Assembly (NCBI GenBank): GCA_977006965.1
Contig: OZ345372.1
Location: 1-64,000 of the forward strand
Direction of reading: 5' to 3'
From: Phymatolithon calcareum
Taxonomy: Eukaryota; Rhodophyta; Florideophyceae; Hapalidiales
DNA length: 64,000 nucleotides
Of the stretch, positions 1 to 12,311 are shown one piece after another (position 1 is the stretch's first letter; every line of letters starts with the position of its first letter). The position numbers were made by a program, and so were the translations under genes. A model generated the notes under the pieces. The model was not told where the DNA came from. It searched no databases and was given only the letters and a program-made list of their open reading frames with translations.

Positions 1-2130
1 CTATTCCCTATTCCCTATTCCCTATTCCCTATTCCCTATTCCCTATTCCCTATTCCCTATTCCCTATTCCCTATTCCCTATTCCCTATTCCCTATTCCCT
101 ATTCCCTATTCCCTATTCCCTATTCCCTATTCCCTATTCCCTATTCCCTATTCCCTATTCCCTATTCCCTATTCCCTATTCCCTATTCCCTATTCCCTAT
201 TCCCTATTCCCTATTCCCTATTCCCTATTCCCTATTCCCTATTCCCTATTCCCTATTCCCTATTCCCTATTCCCTATTCCCTATTCCCTATTCCCTATTC
301 CCTATTCCCTATTCCCTATTCCCTATTCCCTATTCCCTATTCCCTATTCCCTATTCCCTATTCCCTATTCCCTATTCCCTATTCCCTATTCCCTATTCCC
401 TATTCCCTATTCCCTTTCCCTATTCCCTATTCCCTATTCCCTATTCCCTATTCCCTATTCCCTATTCCCTATTCCCTATTCCCTATTCCCTATTCCCTAT
501 TCCCTATTCCCTATTCCCTATTCCCTATTCCCTATTCCCTATTCCCTATTCCCTATTCCCTATTCCTATTCCCTATTCCCTATTCCCTATTCCCTATTCC
601 CTATTCCCTATTCCCTATTCCCTATTCCCTATTCCCTATTCCCTATTCCCTATTCCCTATTCCCTATTCCCTATTCCCTATTCCCTATTCCCTATTCCCT
701 ATTCCCTATTCCCTATTCCCTATTCCCTATTCCCTATTCCCTATTCCCTATTCCCTATTCCCTATTCCCTATTCCCTATTCCCTATTCCCTATTCCCTAT
801 TCCCTATTCCCTATTCCCTATTCCCTATTCCCTATTCCCTATTCCCTATTCCCTATTCCCTATTCCCTATTCCCTATTCCCTATTCCCTATTCCCTATTC
901 CCTATTCCCTATTCCCTATTCCCTATTCCCTATTCCCTATTCCCTATTCCCTATTCCCTATTCCCTATTCCCTATTCCCTATTCCCTATTCCCTATTCCC
1001 TATTCCCTATTCCCTATTCCCTATTCCCTATTCCCTATTCCCTATTCCCTATTCCCTATTCCCTATTCCCTATTCCCTATTCCCTATTCCCTATTCCCTA
1101 TTCCCTATTCCCTATTCCCTATTCCCTATTCCCTATTCCCTATTCCCTATTCCCTATTCCCTATTCCCTATTCCCTATTCCCTATTCCCTATTCCCTATT
1201 CCCTATTCCCTATTCCCTATTCCCTATTCCCTATTCCCTATTCCCTATTCCCTATTCCCTATTCCCTATTCCCTATTCCCTATTCCCTATTCCCTATTCC
1301 CTATTCCCTATTCCCTATTCCCTATTCCCTATTCCCTATTCCCTATTCCCTATTCCCTATTCCCTATTCCCTATTCCCTATTCCCTATTCCCTATTCCCT
1401 ATTCCCTATTCCCTATTCCCTATTCCCTATTCCCTATTCCCTATTCCCTATTCCCTATTCCCTATTCCCTATTCCCTATTCCCTATTCCCTATTCCCTAT
1501 TCCCTATTCCCTATTCCCTATTCCCTATTCCCTATTCCCTATTCCCTATTCCCTATTCCCTATTCCCTATTCCCTATTCCCTATTCCCTATTCCCTATTC
1601 CCTATTCCCTATTCCCTATTCCCTATTCCCTATTCCCTATTCCCTATTCCCTATTCCCTATTCCCTATTCCCTATTCCCTATTCCCTATTCCCTATTCCC
1701 TATTCCCTATTCCCTATTCCCTATTCCCTATTCCCTATTCCCTATTCCCTATTCCCTATTCCCTATTCCCTATTCCCTATTCCCTATTCCCTATTCCCTA
1801 TTCCCTATTCCCTATTCCCTATTCCCTATTCCCTATTCCCTATTCCCTATTCCCTATTCCCTATTCCCTATTCCCTATTCCCTATTCCCTATTCCCTATT
1901 CCCTATTCCCTATTCCCTATTCCCTATTCCCTATTCCCTATTCCCTATTCCCTATTCCCTATTCCCTATTCCCTATTCCCTATTCCCTATTCCCTATTCC
2001 CTATTCCCTATTCCCTATTCCCTATTCCCTATTCCCTATTCCCTATTCCCTATTCCTCTATTCCCTATTCCCTATTCCCTATTCCCTATTCCCTTATTCC
2101 CTATTCCCTATTCCCTATTCCCTATTCCCT
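1..2130. repeat. Telomere, (CCCTATT)n on + strand / (AATAGGG)n on - strand
   Basis: About 300 tandem copies of a 7-base unit begin at base 1. The C-rich strand reads 5'->3' inward, so the G-rich AATAGGG strand points out of the window, as at a left chromosome end. Degenerate units occur near 413, 564, 2054 and 2092; the stretch from about 571 to 2050 is perfect. The last units run without spacer into the satellite array at 2131. Confidence 0.95.
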
Positions 2131-2131
2131 T

Positions 2132-2419
2132 GGGGAAGGTGTTGGGAGAGTATGTGGACTGGTCTGAGTCGATTTGAGAGCGTTTGAAATTTTGGTCAAG
2201 GTAGTCACCTCGCTGGCGAAGAAGACGCGGGACACCGACATGACGGAGATGAGTCCAAAAGACGTTCTTGATGTTGGGGAAGGTGTTGGGAGAGTATGTG
2301 GACTGGTCTGAGTCGATTTGAGAGCGTTTGAAAATTTGGTCAAGGTAGTCACCTCGCTGGCGAAGAAGACGCGGGACACCGACATGACGGGGATGACGTT
2401 GTAACATGTTTTAGAGGTT
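2132..2419. repeat. Representative 288-bp dimer of the 144-bp monomers
   Basis: Two adjacent monomers start with GGGGAAGGTGTTGGGAGAG or a one-base variant, 144 bases apart. They differ at the 3' part: one type ends GAGTCCAAAAGACGTTCTTG (or GAGTTCAAAAG), the other ends GACGTTGTAACATGTTTTAG. The two types mostly alternate, giving a 288-bp second-order repeat. Places with two like monomers in a row (for example near 10740-10930 and 14160-14360) mark later unequal exchange. Confidence 0.85.
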
Positions 2420-2995
2420 TGGGAAGGTGTTGGGAGAGTATGTGGACTGGTCTGAGTCGATTTGAGAGCGTTTGAAATTTTGGTCAAGGTAGTCACCTCG
2501 CTGGCGAAGAAGACGCGGGACACCGACATGACGGAGATGAGTTCAAAAGACGTTCTTGATGTTGGGGAAGGTGTTGGGAGAGTATGTGGACTGGTCTGAG
2601 TCGATTTGAGAGCGTTTGAAATTTTGGTCAAGGTAGTCACCTCGCTGGCGAAGAAGACGCGGGACACCGACATGACGGGGATGACGTTGTAACATGTTTT
2701 AGAGGTTGGGGAAGGTGTTGGGAGAGTATGTGGACTGGTCTGAGTCGATTTCAGAGCGTTTGAAAATTTGGTCAAGGTAGTCACCTCGCTGGCGAAGAAG
2801 ACGCGGGACACCGACATGACGGAGATGAGTTCAAAAGACGTTCTTGATGTTGGGGAAGGTGTTGGGAGAGTATGTGGACTGGTCTGAGTCGATTTGAGAG
2901 CGTTTGAAATTTTGGTCAAGGTAGTCTCCCTCTCGGGAGGGAGGACGCGGGACACAAACATGACGATGATGACCGGAAAACATGTGGAGTAGGAT

Positions 2996-3516
2996 GGTAA
3001 AGATGATGGGACAGTGGTTATGGCGTTTGGTTGCCAGTGGAAGACGCTGAGGAGGTTTGTTACTTCTGGGTCCGCGTTTCCAGCCTGTTTTCGCAGGTTG
3101 TTACTTCTGGGTCCGCGCACAGAGGCCATTTGGAGGGGGTGCCCTGTAGAGGCCAAAAACGCGGACCCAGAAGTAACAGTTTTAAATGGTCAAAATAGGA
3201 TTTTGTCGATTGTTTGAGTAAGTGGCACATTTGGACCCAGAAGTCACGAAAGAATATACCTAGGATATACAAGAGTTTGACGGACTTGAAGGTGGAGGTG
3301 GAGTGGGAGTGAAAAAGGGATACGGTGGGACTATTCCGAAGTGAAATTCGCCGCTGAGCCCGAATCTGGACTCAGAATGGGACGTGCAGTAAGAGATCAT
3401 GGTGTATACAACAAATAAAGTGTCGTCAAGGTCGTCTATGACTCCACAATCCATGCACAAAGACGGCAGACGAAATGTACATGGCGAAGATAAGCTCTGA
3501 ACAGGTTGTTAAGGGT
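2996..3516. repeat. Representative 521-bp spacer between monomer runs
   Basis: This segment separates each run of 144-bp monomers and is not itself built from the monomer. The monomer before it has a changed end containing a 7-bp hairpin (CTCCCTC TCGG GAGGGAG). Nineteen near-identical spacers occur; the last is cut at 30211. No stable reading frame or RNA gene is recognised in it. Confidence 0.85.
3059..3247. repeat. Direct and inverted 18-bp motif inside every spacer
   Basis: GTTACTTCTGGGTCCGCG occurs at 3059-3076 and 3100-3117. Its exact reverse complement lies at 3160-3177, and a shorter inverted copy with one mismatch at 3233-3247. Arms 3100-3117 and 3160-3177 can form an 18-bp perfect stem with a 42-base loop. 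The arrangement recurs in all spacers. It could be a protein-binding or recombination site, or the ends of an old insertion; the sequence does not decide. Confidence 0.8.
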
Positions 3517-6500
3517 GGAGAAGGTGTTGAGAGAGTATGTGGACTGGTCTGAGTCGATTTGAGAGAGTTTGAAATTTTGGTCAAGGTAGTCACCTCGCTG
3601 GCGAAGAAGACGCGGGACACCGACATGACGGGGATGACGTTGTAACATGTTTTAGAGGTTGGGGAAGGTGTTGGGAGAGTATGTGGACTGGTCTGAGTCG
3701 ATTTGAGAGCGTTTGAAATTTTGGTCAAGGTAGTCACCTCGCTGGCGAAGAAGACGCGGGACACCGACATGACGGAGATGAGTCCAAAAGACGTTCTTGA
3801 TGTTGGGGAAGGTGTTGGGAGAGTATGTGGACTGGTCTGAGTCGATTTGAGAGCGTTTGAAATTTTGGTCAAGGTAGTCACCTCGCTGGCGAAGAAGACG
3901 CGGGACACCGACATGACGGGGATGACGTTGTAACATGTTTTAGAGGTTGGGGAAGGTGTTGGGAGAGTATGTGGACTGGTCTGAGTCGATTTGAGAGCGT
4001 TTGAAATTTTGGTCAAGGTAGTCACCTCGCTGGCGAAGAAGACGCGGGACACCGACATGACGGAGATGAGTTCAAAAGACGTTCTTGATGTTGGGGAAGG
4101 TGTTGGGAGAGTATGTGGACTGGTCTGAGTCGATTTGAGAGCGTTTGAAATTTTGGTCAAGGTAGTCTCCCTCTCGGGAGGGAGGACGCGGGACACAAAC
4201 ATGACGATGATGACCGGAAAACATGTGGAGTAGGATGGTAAAGATGATGGGACAGTGGTTATGGCGTTTGGTTGCCAGTGGAAGACGCTGAGGAGGTTTG
4301 TTACTTCTGGGTCCGCGTTTCCAGCCTGTTTTCGCAGGTTGTTACTTCTGGGTCCGCGCACAGAGGCCATTTGGAGGGGGTGCCCTGTAGAGGCCAAAAA
4401 CGCGGACCCAGAAGTAACAGTTTTAAATGGTCAAAATAGGATTTTGTCGATTGTTTGAGTAAGTGGCACATTTGGACCCAGAAGTCACGAAAGAATATAC
4501 CTAGGATATACAAGAGTTTGACGGACTTGAAGGTGGAGGTGGAGTGGGAGTGAAAAAGGGATACGGTGGGACTATTCCGAAGTGAAATTCGACGCTGAGC
4601 CCGAATCTGGACTCAGAATAGGACGTGCAGTAAGAGATCATGGTGTATACAACAAATAAAGTGTCGTCAAGGTCGTCTATGACTCCACAATCCATGCACA
4701 AAGACGGCAGACGAAATGTACATGGCGAAGATAAGCTCTGAACAGGTTGTTAAGGGTGGAGAAGGTGTTGAGAGAGTATGTGGACTGGTCTGAGTCGATT
4801 TGAGAGAGTTTGAAATTTTGGTCAAGGTAGTCACCTCGCTGGCGAAGAAGACGCGGGACACCGACATGACGGGGATGACGTTGTAACATGTTTTAGAGGT
4901 TGGGGAAGGTGTTGGGAGAGTATGTGGACTGGTCTGAGTCGATTTGAGAGCGTTTGAAATTTTGGTCAAGGTAGTCACCTCGCTGGCGAAGAAGACGCGG
5001 GACACCGACATGACGGAGATGAGTCCAAAAGACGTTCTTGATGTTGGGGAAGGTGTTGGGAGAGTATGTGGACTGGTCTGAGTCGATTTGAGAGCGTTTG
5101 AAATTTTGGTCAAGGTAGTCACCTCGCTGGCGAAGAAGACGCGGGACACCGACATGACGGGGATGACGTTGTAACATGTTTTAGAGGTTGGGGAAGGTGT
5201 TGGGAGAGTATGTGGACTGGTCTGAGTCGATTTGAGAGCGTTTGAAATTTTGGTCAAGGTAGTCACCTCGCTGGCGAAGAAGACGCGGGACACCGACATG
5301 ACGGAGATGAGTCCAAAAGACGTTCTTGATGTTGGGGAAGGTGTTGGGAGAGTATGTGGACTGGTCTGAGTCGATTTGAGAGCGTTTGAAATTTTGGTCA
5401 AGGTAGTCACCTCGCTGGCGAAGAAGACGCGGGACACCGACATGACGGGGATGACGTTGTAACATGTTTTAGAGGTTGGGGAAGGTGTTGGGAGAGTATG
5501 TGGACTGGTCTGAGTCGATTTGAGAGCGTTTGAAAATTTGGTCAAGGTAGTCACCTCGCTGGCGAAGAAGACGCGGGACACCGACATGACGGAGATGAGT
5601 TCAAAAGACGTTCTTGATGTTGGGGAAGGTGTTGGGAGAGTATGTGGACTGGTCTGAGTCGATTTGAGAGCGTTTGAAATTTTGGTCAAGGTAGTCTCCC
5701 TCTCGGGAGGGAGGACGCGGGACACAAACATGACGATGATGACCGGAAAACATGTGGAGTAGGATGGTAAAGATGATGGGACAGTGGTTATGGCGTTTGG
5801 TTGCCAGTGGAAGACGCTGAGGAGGTTTGTTACTTCTGGGTCCGCGTTTCCAGCCTGTTTTCGCAGGTTGTTACTTCTGGGTCCGCGCACAGAGGCCATT
5901 TGGAGGGGGTGCCCTGTAGAGGCCAAAAACGCGGACCCAGAAGTAACAGTTTTAAATGGTCAAAATAGGATTTTGTCGATTGTTTGAGTAAGTGGCACAT
6001 TTGGACCCAGAAGTCACGAAAGAATATACCTAGGATATACAAGAGTTTGACGGACTTGAAGGTGGAGGTGGAGTGGGAGTGAAAAAGGGATACGGTGGGA
6101 CTATTCCGAAGTGAAATTCGACGCTGAGCCCGAATCTGGACTCAGAATAGGACGTGCAGTAAGAGATCATGGTGTATACAACAAATAAAGTGTCGTCAAG
6201 GTCGTCTATGACTCCACAATCCATGCACAAAGACGGCAGACGAAATGTACATGGCGAAGATAAGCTCTGAACAGGTTGTTAAGGGTGGAGAAGGTGTTGA
6301 GAGAGTATGTGGACTGGTCTGAGTCGATTTGAGAGAGTTTGAAATTTTGGTCAAGGTAGTCACCTCGCTGGCGAAGAAGACGCGGGACACCGACATGACG
6401 GGGATGACGTTGTAACATGTTTTAGAGGTTGGGGAAGGTGTTGGGAGAGTATGTGGACTGGTCTGAGTCGATTTGAGAGCGTTTGAAATTTTGGTCAAGG

Positions 6501-7724
6501 TAGTCACCTCGCTGGCGAAGAAGACGCGGGACACCGACATGACGGAGATGAGTCCAAAAGACGTTCTTGATGTTGGGGAAGGTGTTGGGAGAGTATGTGG
6601 ACTGGTCTGAGTCGATTTGAGAGAGTTTGAAATTTTGGTCAAGGTAGTCACCTCGCTGGCGAAGAAGACGCGGGACACCGACATGACGGGGATGACGTTG
6701 TAACATGTTTTAGAGGTTGGGGAAGGTGTTGGGAGAGTATGTGGACTGGTCTGAGTCGATTTGAGAGCGTTTGAAATTTTGGTCAAGGTAGTCACCTCGC
6801 TGGCGAAGAAGACGCGGGACACCGACATGACGGAGATGAGTCCAAAAGACGTTCTTGATGTTGGGGAAGGTGTTGGGAGAGTATGTGGACTGGTCTGAGT
6901 CGATTTGAGAGCGTTTGAAATTTTGGTCAAGGTAGTCACCTCGCTGGCGAAGAAGACGCGGGACACCGACATGACGGGGATGACGTTGTAACATGTTTTA
7001 GAGGTTGGGGAAGGTGTTGGGAGAGTATGTGGACTGGTCTGAGTCGATTTGAGAGCGTTTGAAAATTTGGTCAAGGTAGTCACCTCGCTGGCGAAGAAGA
7101 CGCGGGACACCGACATGACGGAGATGAGTTCAAAAGACGTTCTTGATGTTGGGGAAGGTGTTGGGAGAGTATGTGGACTGGTCTGAGTCGATTTGAGAGC
7201 GTTTGAAATTTTGGTCAAGGTAGTCTCCCTCTCGGGAGGGAGGACGCGGGACACAAACATGACGATGATGACCGGAAAACATGTGGAGTAGGATGGTAAA
7301 GATGATGGGACAGTGGTTATGGCGTTTGGTTGCCAGTGGAAGACGCTGAGGAGCTTTGTTACTTCTGGGTCCGCGTTTCCAGCCTGTTTTCGCAGGTTGT
7401 TACTTCTGGGTCCGCGCACAGAGGCCATTTGGAGGGGGTGCCCTGTAGAGGCCAAAAACGCGGACCCAGAAGTAACAGTTTTAAATGGTCAAAATAGGAT
7501 TTTGTCGATTGTTTGAGTAAGTGGCACATTTGGACCCAGAAGTCACGAAAGAATATACCTAGGATATACAAGAGTTTGACGGACTTGAAGGTGGAGGTGG
7601 AGTGGGAGTGAAAAAGTGATACGGTGGGACTATTCCGAAGTGAAATTCGACGCTGAGCCCGAATCTGGACTCAGAATAGGACGTGCAGTAAGAGATCATG
7701 GTGTATACAACAAATAAAGTGTCG

Positions 7725-9560
7725 TCAAGGTCGTCTATGACTCCACAATCCATGCACAAAGACGGCAGACGAAATGTACATGGCGAAGATAAGCTCTGAA
7801 CAGGTTGTTAAGGGTGGAGAAGGTGTTGAGAGAGTATGTGGACTGGTCTGAGTCGATTTGAGAGAGTTTGAAATTTTGGTCAAGGTAGTCACCTCGCTGG
7901 CGAAGAAGACGCGGGACACCGACATGACGGGGATGACGTTGTAACATGTTTTAGAGGTTGGGGAAGGTGTTGGGAGAGTATGTGGACTGGTCTGAGTCGA
8001 TTTGAGAGCGTTTGAAATTTTGGTCAAGGTAGTCACCTCGCTGGCGAAGAAGACGCGGGACACCGACATGACGGAGATGAGTCCAAAAGACGTTCTTGAT
8101 GTTGGGGAAGGTGTTGGGAGAGTATGTGGACTGGTCTGAGTCGATTTGAGAGCGTTTGAAATTTTGGTCAAGGTAGTCACCTCGCTGGCGAAGAAGACGC
8201 GGGACACCGACATGACGGGGATGACGTTGTAACATGTTTTAGAGGTTGGGGAAGGTGTTGGGAGAGTATGTGGACTGGTCTGAGTCGATTTGAGAGCGTT
8301 TGAAATTTTGGTCAAGGTAGTCACCTCGCTGGCGAAGAAGACGCGGGACACCGACATGACGGAGATGAGTCCAAAAGACGTTCTTGATGTTGGGGAAGGT
8401 GTTGGGAGAGTATGTGGACTGGTCTGAGTCGATTTGAGAGCGTTTGAAATTTTGGTCAAGGTAGTCACCTCGCTGGCGAAGAAGACGCGGGACACCGACA
8501 TGACGGGGATGACGTTGTAACATGTTTTAGAGGTTGGGGAAGGTGTTGGGAGAGTATGTGGACTGGTCTGAGTCGATTTGAGAGCGTTTGAAATTTTGGT
8601 CAAGGTAGTCACCTCGCTGGCGAAGAAGACGCGGGACACCGACATGACGGAGATGAGTCCAAAAGACGTTCTTGATGTTGGGGAAGGTGTTGGGAGAGTA
8701 TGTGGACTGGTCTGAGTCGATTTGAGAGCGTTTGAAATTTTGGTCAAGGTAGTCACCTCGCTGGCGAAGAAGACGCGGGACACCGACATGACGGGGATGA
8801 CGTTGTAACATGTTTTAGAGGTTGGGGAAGGTGTTGGGAGAGTATGTGGACTGGTCTGAGTCGATTTGAGAGCGTTTGAAATTTTGGTCAAGGTAGTCAC
8901 CTCGCTGGCGAAGAAGACGCGGGACACCGACATGACGGAGATGAGTCCAAAAGACGTTCTTGATGTTGGGGAAGGTGTTGGGAGAGTATGTGGACTGGTC
9001 TGAGTCGATTTGAGAGCGTTTGAAATTTTGGTCAAGGTAGTCACCTCGCTGGCGAAGAAGACGCGGGACACCGACATGACGGGGATGACGTTGTAACATG
9101 TTTTAGAGGTTGGGGAAGGTGTTGGGAGAGTATGTGGACTGGTCTGAGTCGATTTGAGAGCGTTTGAAAATTTGGTCAAGGTAGTCACCTCGCTGGCGAA
9201 GAAGACGCGGGACACCGACATGACGGAGATGAGTTCAAAAGACGTTCTTGATGTTGGGGAAGGTGTTGGGAGAGTATGTGGACTGGTCTGAGTCGATTTG
9301 AGAGCGTTTGAAATTTTGGTCAAGGTAGTCTCCCTCTCGGGAGGGAGGACGCGGGACACAAACATGACGATGATGACCGGAAAACATGTGGAGTAGGATG
9401 GTAAAGATGATGGGACAGTGGTTATGGCGTTTGGTTGCCAGTGGAAGACGCTGAGGAGGTTTGTTACTTCTGGGTCCGCGTTTCCAGCCTGTTTTCGCAG
9501 GTTGTTACTTCTGGGTCCGCGCACAGAGGCCATTTGGAGGGGGTGCCCTGTAGAGGCCAA
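7725..9560 (-). other. Longest open frame in the satellite (611 codons), probably not a gene
   Basis: Every unit has a minus-strand open frame of 179 to 611 codons. The protein would be a 48-residue repeat (containing SRVFFASEVTTLTK) with a unique start and end in the spacer. Since 144 is a multiple of 3, one stop-free monomer frame is enough to keep the whole run open, and one of six frames being open by chance is not rare. Length changes with monomer number, and substitutions do not visibly favour silent positions. No domain, signal peptide or promoter is seen. Translation cannot be excluded. Confidence 0.3.
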
Positions 9561-12311
9561 AAACGCGGACCCAGAAGTAACAGTTTTAAATGGTCAAAAT
9601 AGGATTTTGTCGATTGTTTGAGTAAGTGGCACATTTGGACCCAGAAGTCACGAAAGAATATACCTAGGATATACAAGAGTTTGACGGACTTGAAGGTGGA
9701 GGTGGAGTGGGAGTGAAAAAGGGATACGGTGGGACTATTCCGAAGTGAAATTCGACGCTGAGCCCGAATCTGGACTCAGAATAGGACGTGCAGTAAGAGA
9801 TCATGGTGTATACAACAAATAAAGTGTCGTCAAGGTCGTCTATGACTCCACAATCCATGCACAAAGACGGCAGACGAAATGTACATGGCGAAGATAAGCT
9901 CTGAACAGGTTGTTAAGGGTGGAGAAGGTGTTGAGAGAGTATGTGGACTGGTCTGAGTCGATTTGAGAGAGTTTGAAATTTTGGTCAAGGTAGTCACCTC
10001 GCTGGCGAAGAAGACGCGGGACACCGACATGACGGGGATGACGTTGTAACATGTTTTAGAGGTTGGGGAAGGTGTTGGGAGAGTATGTGGACTGGTCTGA
10101 GTCGATTTGAGAGCGTTTGAAATTTTGGTCAAGGTAGTCACCTCGCTGGCGAAGAAGACGCGGGACACCGACATGACGGAGATGAGTCCAAAAGACGTTC
10201 TTGATGTTGGGGAAGGTGTTGGGAGAGTATGTGGACTGGTCTGAGTCGATTTGAGAGCGTTTGAAATTTTGGTCAAGGTAGTCACCTCGCTGGCGAAGAA
10301 GACGCGGGACACCGACATGACGGGGATGACGTTGTAACATGTTTTAGAGGTTGGGGAAGGTGTTGGGAGAGTATGTGGACTGGTCTGAGTCGATTTGAGA
10401 GCGTTTGAAATTTTGGTCAAGGTAGTCACCTCGCTGGCGAAGAAGACGCGGGACACCGACATGACGGAGATGAGTCCAAAAGACGTTCTTGATGTTGGGG
10501 AAGGTGTTGGGAGAGTATGTGGACTGGTCTGAGTCGATTTGAGAGCGTTTGAAATTTTGGTCAAGGTAGTCACCTCGCTGGCGAAGAAGACGCGGGACAC
10601 CGACATGACGGGGATGACGTTGTAACATGTTTTAGAGGTTGGGGAAGGTGTTGGGAGAGTATGTGGACTGGTCTGAGTCGATTTGAGAGCGTTTGAAAAT
10701 TTGGTCAAGGTAGTCACCTCGCTGGCGAAGAAGACGCGGGACACCGACATGACGGAGATGAGTCCAAAAGACGTTTTTGATGTTGGGGAAGGTGTTGGGA
10801 GAGTATGTGGACTGGTCTGAGTCGATTTGAGAGCGTTTGAAATTTTGGTCAAGGTAGTCACCTCGCTGGCGAAGAAGACGCGGGACACCGACATGACGGA
10901 GATGAGTTCAAAAGACGTTCTTGATGTTGGGGAAGGTGTTGGGAGAGTATGTGGACTGGTCTGAGTCGATTTGAGAGCGTTTGAAATTTTGGTCAAGGTA
11001 GTCTCCCTCTCGGGAGGGAGGACGCGGGACACAAACATGATGATGATGACCGGAAAACATGTGGAGTAGGATGGTAAAGATGATGGGACAGTGGTTATGG
11101 CGTTTGGTTGCCAGTGGAAGACGCTGAGGAGGTTTGTTACTTCTGGGTCCGCGTTTCCAGCCTGTTTTCGCAGGTTGTTACTTCTGGGTCCGCGCACAGA
11201 GGCCATTTGGAGGGGGTGCCCTGTAGAGGCCAAAAACGCGGACCCAGAAGTAACAGTTTTAAATGGTCAAAATAGGATTTTGTCGATTGTTTGAGTAAGT
11301 GGCACATTTGGACCCAGAAGTCACGAAAGAATATACCTAGGATATACAAGAGTTTGACGGACTTGAAGGTGGAGGTGGAGTGGGAGTGAAAAAGGGATAC
11401 GGTGGGACTATTCCGAAGTGAAATTCGACGCTGAGCCCGAATCTGGACTCAGAATGGGACGTGCAGTAAGAGATCATGGTGTATACAACAAATAAAGTGT
11501 CGTCAAGGTCGTCTATGACTCCACAATCCATGCACAAAGACGGCAGACGAAATGTACATGGCGAAGATAAGCTCTGAACAGGTTGTTAAGGGTGGAGAAG
11601 GTGTTGAGAGAGTATGTGGACTGGTCTGAGTCGATTTGAGAGAGTTTGAAATTTTGGTCAAGGTAGTCACCTCGCTGGCGAAGAAGACGCGGGACACCGA
11701 CATGACGGGGATGACGTTGTAACATGTTTTAGAGGTTGGGGAAGGTGTTGGGAGAGTATGTGGACTGGTCTGAGTCGATTTGAGAGCGTTTGAAATTTTG
11801 TTCAAGGTAGTCTCTCTCTCGGGAGGGAGGACGCGGGACACAAACATGACGATGATGACCGGAAAACATGTGGAGTAGGATGTTAAAGATGATGGGACAG
11901 TGGTTATGGCGTTTGGTTGCCAGTGGAAGACGCTGAGGAGGTTTGTTACTTCTGGGTCCGCGTTTCCAGCCTGTTTTCGCAGGTTGTTACTTCTGGGTCC
12001 GCGCACAGAGGCCATTTGGAGGGGGTGCCCTGTAGAGGCCAAAAACGCGGACCCAGAAGTAACAGTTTTAAATGGTCAAAATAGGATTTTGTCGATTGTT
12101 TGAGTAAGTGGCACATTTGGACCCAGAAGTCACGAAAGAATATACCTAGGATATACAAGAGTTTGACGGACTTGAAGGTGGAGGTGGAGTGGGAGTGAAA
12201 AAGGGATACGGTGGGACTATTCCGAAGTGAAATTCGACGCTGAGCCCGAATCTGGACTCAGAATGGGACGTGCAGTAAGAGATCATGGTGTATACAACAA
12301 ATAAAGTGTCG

